From contig NZ_LR738849.1 of assembly GCF_902702915.1 (NCBI RefSeq), forward strand, positions 2,682,001-2,746,000: a stretch of 64,000 nt of DNA. The letters run 5' to 3'. A model generated the notes under the pieces. It ran no database searches and was not told where the DNA came from. It saw nothing but the letters and a program-made list of their open reading frames with translations. Of the stretch, positions 26,007 through 36,045 are shown one piece after another. How positions within the stretch are numbered: the stretch's first letter is position 1; every line of letters starts with the position of its first letter. The position numbers were made by a program, and so were the translations under genes. This DNA is from Desulfovibrio sp. 86 (GTDB lineage Bacteria; Desulfobacterota; Desulfovibrionia; Desulfovibrionales; Desulfovibrionaceae).

Positions 26007-28094
26007 ATGAAAATTTCACATAAGCTTTTGTGCATCAGTTGCGTTCCTTTGCTGGCCTTTCTGGTTTTAAGCGTCATGTACGCCCGCATCTGGAGCAATG
26101 AAAAAAGTACCATTGTTGAAATCAGGCACAATATTGACCTGTTTATTCCCGTTTCGCGTCTCATCCACGAACTGCAGAAAGAGCGTGGCCTGACCAACGC
26201 CTTTCGGGCTGGCGCGAGCAGAAGCGACATGGACAGGCAGCGTGAGCAGGTGGATGCCATTCTTACCGAACTGCCCGCAGTCATCAGCGCCGCTTCCCTG
26301 AGTGCCGATCAGGCACAGGATTTCAATGCCACGCTCAAAGAGGTGGCGGCCGTACGGCAGAAGGTGGAGCAGGGCGGCAATACCGCGGATCTGCTGGCTG
26401 CCTATGGCGCGCTCATTGCCCGTCTGTTGGAACATGAGAAAACCGTTGCCAATCTGCGCAGTTTTCTCGGCATCGACAAAACATTCACCACGGTGGAGCT
26501 TCTGGAAAGCGCCAAAGAAAGCGCTGGCCGGTTGCGCGCCGCTCTTTCCGGCGTGCTCACCGCAGACAAGGGCATAACGCTGGAAACCTTCCAGCGCCTG
26601 GTGGCGCTCAAGGCCCAGATGGATGCCAATGTTTTTTCCAAAACAATGGTTCTGGCGCCCGAAGGGCGGCAAATCCTGACCGCCATGCAAAACTCCCAGC
26701 CCTGGCAGGACGCCGACAAGGCATTTTATGCCGTGCTGGCCCACTACGGTGAAGGCAATTTTGGTGTTTCCGGCGCGGTCTTCTTCAAGAACATGACGTC
26801 GATCATTGATGCCATGGCCAGCGTACGCGATATAGAGTTCGCCGCTCTGGAAAAAAACATGAACCAGACTTATGCGCAGGCATCCGCCACGCTCACCCGT
26901 CTGTATAGTGTCATGGGCAGTGCGGTGCTGCTGATCCTGCTTATGGTTGTTCTGGTCATACGCTCCATCAATGGGCCCATCAGGACGCTCATCAATTACG
27001 CCAACGAGGTTGCCTCCGGCAGGCTGGACGTGCCGCAGCTCACGGGCATGCGGCACGAACTGGGGGCCTTGTGCACGGCCCTCAATATAATGATCGCCAA
27101 TCTGGAAAAGATGCTGCGCCAGTCCGAACAGGCCAGCCAGCGCGCCCATGAAGAATCGCAAAAAGCCCATGTGGCCATGGGGCAGGCCGAAGAGGCCAAG
27201 ATCAGGGCCGAGCGGGCCAAGGCCGAAGGCATGCTGGCGGCGGCGGCCCAGCTTGAGGGTGTGGTGAAAGCCATGGGCGAAACCACGCAGACGCTTGAGG
27301 GGCACGTGCTTCGGGCTGAACGCGGAGCGGGCAAGCAGGCCTCGCATATTACAGAAACCGCAACCGCCATGGAAGAAATGAACGCCACCGTGCTGGAAGT
27401 GGCCCGAAACGCGGGGCAGGCATCCGACGCCTCCGGCGCCACCCGTGAAAAGGCGGGCAGCGGCGCTTCCGTTGTGCATGACGCCATTAACAGCATGGAA
27501 ACCGTGCGTCAGCAATCGCTCAAGCTGCGTCAGAATATGGCGCAACTGGATGATGACGCCAAGGGCATCACACAGATTATGGGCGTCATTTCCGACATCG
27601 CGGACCAGACAAACCTGCTGGCCCTGAACGCCGCCATTGAGGCGGCCCGCGCTGGCGACGCCGGACGGGGCTTTGCCGTTGTGGCCGACGAGGTGCGCAA
27701 GCTGGCGGAAAAAACCATGGCCTCCACCACGGAGGTGGGCCGGACAATCGCGGCCATCCAGGCTTCGGCAAGAGAAAGCACCAGTCAGATGGATGAGGCT
27801 GTGGTCTCCATCGAAGAGGCGACCCGCCTGGTCAACCTGTCGGGCACAGCCTTGCAGGAAATCGTCAGCATGGCTGACGTCACGGCTGATCAGGTGCACG
27901 CCATTGCCACGGCCGCCGAGCAGCAGTCCGCCACGTCCGAGGAAATTAACCGCTCGCTGACGAATATCAACGGCATCTCCGGTGAAGTGGTTGACATCAT
28001 GCACGAGTCTGCCAAGGCCGTGCAGGAGGTTTCCACCCAGGCTGACGTGCTCAATGGCCTGATGGAAGAAATGAAAAAATCAAGCTCGGTATAA
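26007..28094 (+). CDS. Methyl-accepting chemotaxis protein with NIT (nitrate/nitrite-sensing) domain
   Basis: A 695-residue receptor: TM1 at about 8-30, an all-helical periplasmic domain at about 45-300 containing the NIT signature [19 protein letters not shown]2 at about 308-330 ([13 protein letters not shown]), then HAMP ([20 protein letters not shown]) and the signalling domain with the same tip [23 protein letters not shown] as the receptor at 16.3 kb. NIT domains respond to nitrate or nitrite in the few cases studied. Some Desulfovibrio respire nitrate, so this sensor may steer the cell along nitrate gradients; that is inference. A strong hairpin terminator follows. Confidence 0.92.
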   Translation: MKISHKLLCISCVPLLAFLVLSVMYARIWSNEKSTIVEIRHNIDLFIPVSRLIHELQKERGLTNAFRAGASRSDMDRQREQVDAILTELPAVISAASLSADQAQDFNATLKEVAAVRQKVEQGGNTADLLAAYGALIARLLEHEKTVANLRSFLGIDKTFTTVELLESAKESAGRLRAALSGVLTADKGITLETFQRLVALKAQMDANVFSKTMVLAPEGRQILTAMQNSQPWQDADKAFYAVLAHYGEGNFGVSGAVFFKNMTSIIDAMASVRDIEFAALEKNMNQTYAQASATLTRLYSVMGSAVLLILLMVVLVIRSINGPIRTLINYANEVASGRLDVPQLTGMRHELGALCTALNIMIANLEKMLRQSEQASQRAHEESQKAHVAMGQAEEAKIRAERAKAEGMLAAAAQLEGVVKAMGETTQTLEGHVLRAERGAGKQASHITETATAMEEMNATVLEVARNAGQASDASGATREKAGSGASVVHDAINSMETVRQQSLKLRQNMAQLDDDAKGITQIMGVISDIADQTNLLALNAAIEAARAGDAGRGFAVVADEVRKLAEKTMASTTEVGRTIAAIQASARESTSQMDEAVVSIEEATRLVNLSGTALQEIVSMADVTADQVHAIATAAEQQSATSEEINRSLTNINGISGEVVDIMHESAKAVQEVSTQADVLNGLMEEMKKSSSV

Positions 28095-28123
28095 GATTGA
28101 AAAGTGGCGAAGAAAGATAGAAA

Positions 28124-28151
28124 GGAAAGGGCGCTTAACAGCGCCCTTTCC
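28124..28151. terminator. Shared terminator of converging genes
   Basis: GGAAAGGGCGCT, loop TAAC, AGCGCCCTTTCC: a perfect 12-pair stem between the chemoreceptor (plus) and the FAD oxidoreductase (minus). The minus strand continues TTTCTATCTTTC. Confidence 0.8.
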
Positions 28152-28225
28152 ATATTTGTGCCCCGAGGATGAAGCAGGCTCGCCCGCTTCCGGTTTGCTC
28201 CGAAAATGAAGTGCTTGCCGTGTTG

Positions 28226-29854
28226 CTAGCCCTGTTGGGACAAATAGTCCGTCACTTCCTTGAAGGCCGCCTTGCCGCCAAGCAGCGCGCCACCGTAACC
28301 CCCGCCCGGCGAACCCCAGGCGCTGGCAAGATACACGCCCGGCACCTTTGTTTTGTTGGGCAAACGGGTCATGAAGGAGTTGTCAATACTCTGGTTGTAC
28401 CCATAGAGCGCGCCACCAGTATTGAGCGTGAAGCGGTAATTGGTCAATGGCGTGGAACTTTCGCTCATGATGATCATGCTGGAAAGACCGGGAATGGCCA
28501 GTTTTTCGGCCTGAGCGATAAGCAGGTCGGTCAATTCCTGTTTCTTTTTGGTATAGGCGGGGCTGTTGCCCGCCAGATAGTCCGCCTCCATTTCCTTCCA
28601 CACGTCATATGAGCAACTGGCCACTATGCTTAGGCTCGAGCATCCCTCAGGGGAAAATCCCTGCTCAAGATTGTCGTACACCATGAGCGAAAAGCCTGAC
28701 TTGTCAAAATGGGCCTGCATGGCTTCTTTGAAATTGGCGTCCAGGTCCAGGCTGGCGTAGTAGGAAACTTCGGGATGCGGGAATTGTTTGGTAATGTCCC
28801 GGTCAAGCCCAAGCCACACAATGACGCTGCCGGGGCTGAAGGTATAGGTATCCAGCTTGTCGGCATATTCTTTGGCGACGCTTCCCTGCGGCAGGAGCTT
28901 GTTGAAAACCTGCGGCGCGCTGGCGTTGCAGACCACGGACTTTGCCTTGAATTCCCGTCCGTCGGCGGTTTTGACCCCTGTCGCTTTTCCATTGGCAAGC
29001 GCTATGGATTCTACCCTGGCGCCATAGCGCACCTCGCCGCCGGCATCCGTGATGACCTTGGCCAGAGCGTTTGACAATGACTGCGACGTGCCCTTGATAT
29101 AGGAACCGCCGTTTTCAATATAGTCGCCCGTGGGATCAAGGTAATAGAAAGCCGAGAGACGCGAAGGCGGCAGCCCGTAGTAGCTGCAGCTCTGCCCCAG
29201 AAGCGCCTTGAGCCGGGGGTCATGTATGTGTTTGTCCAAAAGCTGGCCCACCGTCTTGTCCCTGATGTCCCACAGGGTGGGAAATAATTGCGGAAAGCGC
29301 GCTTCGTCCGATGCGGACAGCCCTTTTTCCAGAGCTGCACATTCATCCATGACCCGTTGCCACATCGCAAAATAGGCAGTCAGCCCCTGGCGTTCGGCCG
29401 GAAACATGTCCGCCATTTGCCGTTCAAATCCTTTAAGACCGCATTTGGCGGGAATATCCACCGACAGGCCAGGAAACCGTGAAGACCATGCGTGCGGATG
29501 GTCGAGCAATTCCAGCTTGTTCCAGATGCCGAGGTCTTCCAATAGCGCCTTGGTGTCTCCAGCGGCGAGTACGGAAGAATGTAGAGACACCTCGCACAAA
29601 AAATCGCCTTTGTCCGACCCGCGCAGAAAAGACGTGGCATAGCCCCCGGGCACCTCATACTGTTCAAGCAACAGTACCTTGAATCCGTTTTTTGCCAGGT
29701 AGCCGGCGCAGGTCAATCCTCCCAATCCCGCTCCTACAACAATGGCATCGTAGACGCCGTCTTCCGGTTTGGGGGCTGCTCCTGCGAATTCCCATCCTAC
29801 CAATGAGCTAGCAGCTGCAATGGCGGATAATTGAAGGAAAAATCTTCTGTCCAT
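28226..29854 (-). CDS. Tat-exported FAD-dependent oxidoreductase, phytoene-desaturase-like
   Basis: Starting at ATG 29854 (AGGAG just before), the 542-residue protein opens MDRRFFLQLSAIAAASSLVG, a twin-arginine signal with the DRRFFLQ motif and an AGAA cleavage region. Next comes the dinucleotide-binding motif DAIVVGAGLGGLTCAGYLAKNGFKVLLLEQYEVPGG, as in CrtI/phytoene desaturases and all-trans-retinol saturases. The C-terminal part has YGYNQSIDNSF and PGVYLASAWGSPGGGYGGALLGG, the usual FAD-closing motif. It is expected to fold with FAD in the cytoplasm and act in the periplasm. The substrate is unknown and no carotenoid genes are nearby. Confidence 0.8.
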   Translation of the reverse strand: MDRRFFLQLSAIAAASSLVGWEFAGAAPKPEDGVYDAIVVGAGLGGLTCAGYLAKNGFKVLLLEQYEVPGGYATSFLRGSDKGDFLCEVSLHSSVLAAGDTKALLEDLGIWNKLELLDHPHAWSSRFPGLSVDIPAKCGLKGFERQMADMFPAERQGLTAYFAMWQRVMDECAALEKGLSASDEARFPQLFPTLWDIRDKTVGQLLDKHIHDPRLKALLGQSCSYYGLPPSRLSAFYYLDPTGDYIENGGSYIKGTSQSLSNALAKVITDAGGEVRYGARVESIALANGKATGVKTADGREFKAKSVVCNASAPQVFNKLLPQGSVAKEYADKLDTYTFSPGSVIVWLGLDRDITKQFPHPEVSYYASLDLDANFKEAMQAHFDKSGFSLMVYDNLEQGFSPEGCSSLSIVASCSYDVWKEMEADYLAGNSPAYTKKKQELTDLLIAQAEKLAIPGLSSMIIMSESSTPLTNYRFTLNTGGALYGYNQSIDNSFMTRLPNKTKVPGVYLASAWGSPGGGYGGALLGGKAAFKEVTDYLSQQG

Positions 29855-30325
29855 AATAACTCCTAGCATAATATTGGTATGGTCGTAGGGTATAAGAAAT
29901 GCGTGGCATGTCAACGTTCTGAGATATGTAAATATATTATAAAAATAGTATGTTATAAGAGGTATTTTCTAAAAATAAAATTATCTTTTGATGGTGCATA
30001 ACACCATTGTATGCAAAAAAATATAGTTATATTATAAATATTGATTTGTGTGCTTAAAATGCAGATATTATGCGCGCGTACAATTGTTAAAAAAATGTTG
30101 TTATAAAGTGTACAGTTGAAAAATTACTGTTCATGATGTCTGTATGCAAGAACATACAAAAGAATATTCATTTTATTTTTGTGAAGAAAAGCAAAAGCAA
30201 GAGCCCATGGACTGTTACAGGCATGCAGGACGCAGCTACAAGAGAGCGGCAAGCAGGATGCCTGGGCAAGGGATGAGCGGAGAGTGGGCAGGGCGGTCAC
30301 TGGCCTGGGTGATACCTGGCAAAAA
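29855..30325. other. Strongly AT-rich gene-free region
   Basis: The first 300 bases are the most AT-rich of the window, with many TATA/ATAA stretches and the hairpin ATGGTG-CATAA-CACCAT at about 29989. It holds TAGTATGTTATAAGA (29946-29960), a 15-mer also found next to the aco promoter. No protein-like ORF. Confidence 0.5.
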
Positions 30326-30363
30326 GCAAAAAAATACCCCTTTAAGCAGAGGCTCAAAGGGGT
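30326..30363 (-). terminator. Intrinsic terminator downstream of selC
   Basis: On the minus strand ACCCCTTT and AAAGGGGT form an eight-pair stem followed by ATTTTTTTGC. It lies about 105 bases past the 3' end of the tRNA. Confidence 0.7.
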
Positions 30364-30469
30364 GGTGATCTCTTGGATGGATTATAAAAATAAACGGGAT
30401 AAAACGGATAGGCCAAACAGCTTTGCGGGGCTTGGCCTGTATCAGCCCGATGACTGCAAAAGCAGCGTT

Positions 30470-30563
30470 TGGCGGAGACGTATAGGGGTCGAACCTACCA
30501 CAGACCGTAAAGCCTGCCACCGGTTTTGAAGACCGGGCGCCACACCGGTGACGAAACGTCTCC
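30470..30563 (-). tRNA. selC: tRNA-Sec (anticodon TCA)
   Basis: On the minus strand 94 bases fold as a selenocysteine tRNA. There is an eight-pair acceptor stem (GGAGACGT with ACGTCTCC, longer than the usual seven), discriminator G and encoded CCA. The anticodon arm reads CCGGTCTTCAAAACCGG with anticodon TCA, followed by an extended variable arm and the T loop GGTTCGACCCC. It inserts selenocysteine at UGA codons with SelA, SelB and SelD, which lie outside the window. The genome should therefore encode selenoproteins; in Desulfovibrio these are typically formate dehydrogenases and some hydrogenases. Confidence 0.95.
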
Positions 30564-30577
30564 GCGTAATATCCTGT

Positions 30578-30606
30578 ATGATAAGCGAAAATGAAAAACC
30601 CCGCAA
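30578..30606 (-). promoter_or_regulatory. Sigma-70-type promoter of selC
   Basis: On the minus strand TTGCGG (30606-30601), 17 bases, then TATCAT (30583-30578). The expected start point is about seven bases before the mature tRNA. The short GC hairpin overlapping the -35 is probably incidental. Confidence 0.55.
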
Positions 30607-30811
30607 GTGGCAGGGGTGATATTTCAAAGAGTCTTTTTGCCATTGCCAAACCATAAGCAGGCATTATATGTGAAAAAAGGGTGTGCCGGTGAACGTGGAA
30701 TCCGTCCATTTGACAGCGGCTATGCGCAGGTAGTATTTCTCTGCTTGCGTGGGCCTATGTTCGGGTCCTGGCCGTGCGTTGCTGCGCGCGGAAAACGTAA
30801 TGGAGGCAATG

Positions 30812-32887
30812 TTGAACCAGATGAGTCGCAACCTGATGCTATGGGCTATTATCGTCCTGGCGATGGTTATGCTTTTTAATATGTTCCAGCAGCCGCAGGG
30901 CGTAATGCAAAGGGTGCCTTATTCAGACTTTCTGAATCAGGTGGAAGGCGGGCAGATACTGTCCGTTACGATGCAGGGCCACACGCTTACAGGTAAAACA
31001 TCAGACGGCAAAACTGTTCAGACATATGCTCCGCAGGATTTGGGGCTCGTCAACCGCCTTATTGAAAAAAAGGTGGAAGTCAAGGCAGAGCCGCCTGAAG
31101 AACAGCCCTGGTATATGACCCTGCTGGTTTCGTGGTTCCCCATGCTGCTTCTTGTGGGCGTGTGGATTTTCTTTATGCGCCAGATGCAGGGCGGCGGCGG
31201 CAAGGCCATGAATTTTGGCCGTTCCAAAGCGCGTATGCTCAGTCAGGACAGTGTACGGGTCACTTTTGCCGATGTGGCCGGGATTGATGAGGCCAAGGAC
31301 GAGTTGGCTGAAGTTGTGGAATTTCTGTCCAATCCCAAAAAGTTTACCCGCCTTGGCGGGCGCATTCCCAAGGGCGTTTTGCTCGTGGGGCCTCCCGGTA
31401 CGGGTAAGACCCTTCTTGCGCGTGCCGTGGCCGGTGAGGCGGGGGTTCCCTTCTTTTCCATTTCCGGCTCGGACTTTGTGGAAATGTTTGTGGGCGTGGG
31501 CGCTTCGCGCGTGCGCGACCTTTTTGTGCAGGGCAAAAAAAATGCCCCCTGCCTTATCTTTATCGACGAAATTGACGCCGTGGGCCGTCAGCGTGGAGCC
31601 GGGCTCGGCGGCGGGCACGACGAACGCGAGCAGACGCTGAACCAGATGCTGGTTGAAATGGACGGCTTTGAAAGCAATGAGGGCGTCATCCTCATTGCCG
31701 CCACCAACCGTCCCGACGTGCTGGACCCGGCCTTGCTGCGCCCCGGCCGTTTCGACCGTCAGGTGGTCGTGCCCACGCCCGATCTGCGTGGCAGGCGCCG
31801 CATCCTTGAGGTGCACACCAAGCGCACGCCCCTGTCTGGCGACGTGGATCTTGACGTTCTGGCGCGCGGCACGCCCGGTTTCTCCGGTGCTGACCTGGAA
31901 AACCTGGTCAACGAAGCGGCTTTGCAGGCCGCCAAGCTGAATCAGGACAGACTGGACATGCACGATTTTGAATACGCCAAGGACAAGGTGCTCATGGGCC
32001 GCGAGCGTCGCAGCCTTATCCTGTCCGATGACGAAAAGCGCATCACCGCCTATCATGAGGGTGGTCACGCCCTGGCGGCCCGCCTGCTGCCCGGGGCGGA
32101 TCCGGTGCACAAGGTCACCATCATCCCGCGTGGGCGCGCCCTTGGCGTGACCATGCAACTGCCCGAAGAAGACCGCCACGGCTATTCGCGCTCGTATCTG
32201 CGCAATACCCTTGTGGTGCTGCTGGGCGGCCGGGTGGCTGAAGAGCTTATTTTTGATGATATCACCACCGGCGCTTCCAACGACATCGAGCGCGTCACGC
32301 GTATGGCCCGCAAGATGGTATGCGAGTGGGGCATGAGCGAGGCTGTGGGCACGCTGGCCATCGGCGAAACCGGCGAAGAAGTCTTTATCGGGCGCGAATG
32401 GGTGCAGAACAAGAACTTCAGCGAAAGCACCGCGCGCCTGGTTGACGCCGAAGTCAAGCGCATTGTGGATGAAGCTCACTCACGCTGCACAGAACTGCTC
32501 AAGGACAATGTGGAAGTGCTGCACCGCATTGCGCAGGCCCTGCTTGACCGCGAAACCATCACGGGCGAAGAGCTTGATCTTCTGCTGGAAGACAAGGAAC
32601 TGCCGCCTCTGGATACCAATGGCAAGCCCATGAAGTATTCCGAAGCGCCGAGCCGTCCCGGCAAGGGCAACGGCAAGGGCAAGAGCGCCGAAGCTGCCGC
32701 TGACGCTGGCGCAGGAACTTCCACGGGCGCTTCCGCCAGCAAGCCTGCCGAGTTTACTCTTGAACCTGACCCGGTGGACGGTTCCGTCGCGCCGCATGAA
32801 GCGCCCACATCGGCCGGGGGCGGAGAATCCCGGCCCCAAGAAGCCGCAGGTCAGGGCGAAAAAGACGACAACAAGCGACAGCAGTAA
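30812..32887 (+). CDS. ftsH: FtsH, ATP-dependent zinc metalloprotease
   Basis: About 691 residues. An N-terminal transmembrane helix ([15 protein letters not shown]), a short periplasmic domain and TM2 ([21 protein letters not shown]) are followed by the AAA domain: Walker A GPPGTGKT near residue 193, Walker [15 protein letters not shown], pore motif FVG and SRH. The protease domain has zinc motif HEGGH near 415. The tail of about 90 residues is Ala/Gly/Pro/Lys-rich. I place the start at TTG 30812 because GGAGG lies five bases before it and the protein then opens [11 protein letters not shown]; ATGs at 30800, 30809 and 30821 are alternatives. FtsH degrades membrane and regulatory proteins and works with HflKC. 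Confidence 0.93.
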   Translation: MNQMSRNLMLWAIIVLAMVMLFNMFQQPQGVMQRVPYSDFLNQVEGGQILSVTMQGHTLTGKTSDGKTVQTYAPQDLGLVNRLIEKKVEVKAEPPEEQPWYMTLLVSWFPMLLLVGVWIFFMRQMQGGGGKAMNFGRSKARMLSQDSVRVTFADVAGIDEAKDELAEVVEFLSNPKKFTRLGGRIPKGVLLVGPPGTGKTLLARAVAGEAGVPFFSISGSDFVEMFVGVGASRVRDLFVQGKKNAPCLIFIDEIDAVGRQRGAGLGGGHDEREQTLNQMLVEMDGFESNEGVILIAATNRPDVLDPALLRPGRFDRQVVVPTPDLRGRRRILEVHTKRTPLSGDVDLDVLARGTPGFSGADLENLVNEAALQAAKLNQDRLDMHDFEYAKDKVLMGRERRSLILSDDEKRITAYHEGGHALAARLLPGADPVHKVTIIPRGRALGVTMQLPEEDRHGYSRSYLRNTLVVLLGGRVAEELIFDDITTGASNDIERVTRMARKMVCEWGMSEAVGTLAIGETGEEVFIGREWVQNKNFSESTARLVDAEVKRIVDEAHSRCTELLKDNVEVLHRIAQALLDRETITGEELDLLLEDKELPPLDTNGKPMKYSEAPSRPGKGNGKGKSAEAAADAGAGTSTGASASKPAEFTLEPDPVDGSVAPHEAPTSAGGGESRPQEAAGQGEKDDNKRQQ

Positions 32888-33762
32888 TGAAAAATGCATT
32901 CCCGGCGGCGTCGGTAGAGGACGCAACCTGGTACGTTAAGGGGGGGCGGGCGTTAAAGACGCCTTCCCCCTTTGGCGTTATGGGTATTGTCAATCTTACG
33001 CCAGATTCCTTCTACGACGGGGGCGTGCATCACATGCCGCCCGCCGGTCTTGAGCATGCCCTGACCCTGCTCGAGCAGGGCGCGGATATTCTGGATCTTG
33101 GCGCGGAATCCTCACGGCCAGGCGCTGCCGAATTGCCGCCGGATGAAGAAATACAGCGTCTTGCGCCCGTGCTTATGGGATTGCGCCGCCAGGCCCCCTG
33201 GGCAAGCGTTTCTGTCGATACCTACCATGCGGCCACGGCTGCCGCTGTTCTGGAGCAGGGCGCGGTCATAATCAATGACATTTCAGCCTGCGCCTTTGAT
33301 CCCGGTCTGTTGGACGTGCTTGTGCAGTACAAACCGGGCTATGTGCTTATGCACAGCCAGGGACGCCCGGAGACCATGCAGCATAATCCGCGCTACGAGG
33401 ATGTCCGGCGTGAGGTTCGGGAATTCTTTGAGCGCAACCTCGCACGGCTGGTACGGGCAGGGCTGCCGGAAGATCGCATTGTGCTTGATCCCGGTATAGG
33501 CTTTGGCAAAACCCTGGCGCACAATCTCGAACTGCTGGCTCACCCCGAAGACTGGCTCGGCTTTGGAAGGCCCGTGCTCATGGCCTTGTCGATGAAGTCG
33601 GTCTTTGGCGGGCTGCTGTCTTTGCCGCCGGCGCGTCGTGGGGCCGCCACTGTGGCTGCCACGGCGCTTTTGCGGGCCAGGGGCATATTCTGGCACAGGG
33701 TGCACCATGTGGCTGACGCCAGGCAGGCGCTTGCGGTGGCCACAGCCTTTGGTGGAGCATAA
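32887..33762 (+). CDS. folP: Dihydropteroate synthase
   Basis: A 291-residue TIM-barrel enzyme that condenses p-aminobenzoate with dihydropterin pyrophosphate in folate synthesis. Signatures: GIVNLTPDSFYDGG (pterin/pyrophosphate loop 1), DILDLGAESSRPGA (loop 2), VSVDTYHAATAAAVLEQGAVIINDISA, LMHSQGRPETMQ and DPGIGFGKTLAHN. The start ATG overlaps the ftsH stop (TAATG), so translation is coupled. The sulfonamide-target loops look intact. The ftsH-folP order is common among bacteria, including Desulfovibrio. Confidence 0.93.
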   Translation: MKNAFPAASVEDATWYVKGGRALKTPSPFGVMGIVNLTPDSFYDGGVHHMPPAGLEHALTLLEQGADILDLGAESSRPGAAELPPDEEIQRLAPVLMGLRRQAPWASVSVDTYHAATAAAVLEQGAVIINDISACAFDPGLLDVLVQYKPGYVLMHSQGRPETMQHNPRYEDVRREVREFFERNLARLVRAGLPEDRIVLDPGIGFGKTLAHNLELLAHPEDWLGFGRPVLMALSMKSVFGGLLSLPPARRGAATVAATALLRARGIFWHRVHHVADARQALAVATAFGGA

Positions 33763-33796
33763 TCCCTGCCAATTCTTGCGCAAACAGGGTAAAAGC

Positions 33797-35209
33797 ATGG
33801 CATGCGCCCGACGTCCTTCAAAAACACCCTTCGATGCCGTGCGAAAGTCCGGAACCTTTTTGGCGGTATTTGTGACGAGCCTGTGCTGCTGCCTGGTGGC
33901 GGTGTTTTTTCTCGTGCAGCGCCAGGCGCAGGTGGAGTTCTCCCGTCTGGAAAATATCATCCTGGCGCAAAGGGATGATCTAAAGGGGGATATCTCCGGT
34001 CTGCTGTTCAAAACGCGGGCCCTGGCCGCTCTTGTTGTCCATAGCGACGGGCACGTGGCCGACTTTGACGACGTTGCCCGGTATCTGGCCCATACCAGAA
34101 GCACGGATGTCCTGGCGCTGGCTCCAGCCGGTGTCATATCCCATGTGTATCCCCTGAAGGGGCATGAAGCCCTGTTGGGGATGAATCTGCTCGACTTCCC
34201 GTATGGCGAAGCCTCTGCCGCCTCTCACGACCATAATGGCATCAGCGTGTTCGGCCCGCTGCAGCTGCCTGACGGCACGACGGCGCTGGTGGGGATTCTG
34301 CCGGTGTTTTTGAAGGATGACGCCCATCAGGGGCAGTTCTGGGGCACGGCCTTCATTGCGCTCAGTTTTCCACAACTGCTTGATGTCGCCAATCTTGGCC
34401 TCATCGAAAAGCAGGGCCTGAGCTATGATATCCTGAGCTTTGATCGCCACAAAGATGCGTGGAGGCCCATTGCCGCCAGCGCCCGCCCTTTTGATGAAGA
34501 CGCGCCGCATCTGAACATGCCCTTGCAGATATTTGACGCCAACTGGCAGCTTCGAATCTCCTATAATCAACCATGGCACGGGTTTTTTGAAAACTGGTTC
34601 TATATTTTTTCCGCCACGCTGCTCAGCCTTTTGCTTGCCTCGCTTGCCCAGAAAAACCGTGATTTGGCTGAGGCCCACTGCCGCCTTGAAGAAATGGTGT
34701 ATAACGACACGCTTACCGGCGCCTTCAACAGACGCGGACTTTTTCATACCATGGCGGCCCGTGCGGCGGAAGGACAAGATAAAAAATTCATCTTGTATTA
34801 CCTGGACTTAGATCGTTTTAAAGATATTAATGATACCTATGGACATAACGCTGGCGACCGAGTATTGCAACATTTCGCGGCTGTCATACAGTCCGTTGCG
34901 CCGCAAGGCAGCGTGTTTGCCCGCATGGGCGGCGACGAATTCATTCTGGTGCTGTTCAGCACAGACACAGATGTGCAGATGACTGCCGGGCTGGACAGGG
35001 CCGCCGCTACTCTGGCAAGGGGCCTGCCCCATGAGGGGCTGCCCGAGTCTATCCTTTTCAGCGTGGGCAGGGCAGGGTATCCTGAAAACGGGCAAACGCT
35101 CGACGAGCTGCTCTCACGGGCCGACAAGGCCATGTATCTGGATAAGGAACGCCGTCGGCGGCACACGCGGCAGGTCGCCCGGCAGGGCTGCGCCGCAGGC
35201 TGCCGTTGA
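33797..35209 (+). CDS. Membrane diguanylate cyclase with CHASE sensor
   Basis: A 470-residue protein from the ATG at 33797 (AGGGT before it; a frame open to 33605 overlaps folP). TM1 is at about 18-40, then a periplasmic CHASE-type domain at about 55-265 (VYPLKGHEALLGMNLL), TM2 at about 275-292, and a GGDEF domain from about 305. The catalytic motif GGDEF is intact at 378-382, with DLDRFKDINDTYGHNAGD upstream for metal and substrate. The inhibitory RxxD is absent: the residues before the motif are GSVFARM. It should make c-di-GMP on sensing an outside ligand, without product feedback at the usual site. Confidence 0.87.
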   Translation: MACARRPSKTPFDAVRKSGTFLAVFVTSLCCCLVAVFFLVQRQAQVEFSRLENIILAQRDDLKGDISGLLFKTRALAALVVHSDGHVADFDDVARYLAHTRSTDVLALAPAGVISHVYPLKGHEALLGMNLLDFPYGEASAASHDHNGISVFGPLQLPDGTTALVGILPVFLKDDAHQGQFWGTAFIALSFPQLLDVANLGLIEKQGLSYDILSFDRHKDAWRPIAASARPFDEDAPHLNMPLQIFDANWQLRISYNQPWHGFFENWFYIFSATLLSLLLASLAQKNRDLAEAHCRLEEMVYNDTLTGAFNRRGLFHTMAARAAEGQDKKFILYYLDLDRFKDINDTYGHNAGDRVLQHFAAVIQSVAPQGSVFARMGGDEFILVLFSTDTDVQMTAGLDRAAATLARGLPHEGLPESILFSVGRAGYPENGQTLDELLSRADKAMYLDKERRRRHTRQVARQGCAAGCR

Positions 35210-35310
35210 GGCGAGAAAGTGTGAAAAACAGAAGGCCGAACCGCCCGGCGTCATGACCAGGGGGCGCGGCCGCACAAGCTCTGATATCTTCAGGTCAAGG
35301 ATCATAAACG

Positions 35311-36045
35311 GTGCTGGACAATATACCCATTGAATGGCGCGATCTTCTGGATATAGGCGTGGTCAGCGTGCTTTTGTACCAGCTTATCCAGTTGGTGCGC
35401 GGTTCACGCGCCCTGGCTGTGCTGACCGGCCTTGGCGTGCTGACCCTTTTGTTCTTTTTTGCCAAGGCCATGGGGCTGTATACGCTGAACTGGCTTTTGC
35501 AGCACATCTTCAGCTCCCTTTTCATCCTTATCGTGGTCATTTTTCAATCCGATATCCGGCAGGCTCTGGGCGAAATGGGCACACGACGTCTGTTCCGCCG
35601 AAAGCAGCTTCTGAAGGACGGAGTGGAAGAAGTGGTCATGGCCTGCGTGGAAATGGCCCGCCTGCGTGTGGGCGCGCTTATTGTGGTTGAGCGCAGCATG
35701 CGCCTTGGCGATATGATCAAGCGTGAAGGCGTGCGCATTGACGCGCAGCTTTCTCGGCAGCTGCTCATGAACATTTTTTATCCCAAAGCCCCTCTGCACG
35801 ACGGCGCAGTGGTCATCAGCAAGGGCAGGCTCATGGCCGCCGCCTGTATCCTTCCCCTGGCCGAGGCCAAGGGGCAGAGCTTCGGCACCCGTCACAGGGC
35901 GGCTCTCGGAGTGACCTTGGAAACGGACGCCGTAACCATAGTGGTGTCAGAAGAACGGGGCGAAATTTCTGTGGCCATGAAGGGCGAACTTATGCGCGCC
36001 CTGGATGCGGCCCGTTTGCGTGAGGTTCTCAATGAAGTCCTCTAG
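35311..36045 (+). CDS. cdaA: Diadenylate cyclase CdaA (c-di-AMP synthase)
   Basis: A 244-residue membrane protein starting at a GTG with AAGGAT before it. Hydrophobic N-terminal segments (residues 15-50 and about 58-78) form the membrane part. The DAC domain follows, with catalytic DGA at 164-166 and RHR at 194-196, both intact. It joins two ATP to c-di-AMP at the membrane. The downstream gene is its regulator CdaR and then glmM, the classic three-gene operon in which GlmM can inhibit the cyclase. The stop lies inside cdaR (14-base overlap). Confidence 0.93.
   Translation: MLDNIPIEWRDLLDIGVVSVLLYQLIQLVRGSRALAVLTGLGVLTLLFFFAKAMGLYTLNWLLQHIFSSLFILIVVIFQSDIRQALGEMGTRRLFRRKQLLKDGVEEVVMACVEMARLRVGALIVVERSMRLGDMIKREGVRIDAQLSRQLLMNIFYPKAPLHDGAVVISKGRLMAAACILPLAEAKGQSFGTRHRAALGVTLETDAVTIVVSEERGEISVAMKGELMRALDAARLREVLNEVL

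Noticed and set aside
29855..30470. Genomic island integrated at selC
   Set aside because: selC is a known integration site, but no integrase, direct repeat of the tRNA end or foreign gene is seen; the AT-rich part is gene-free.
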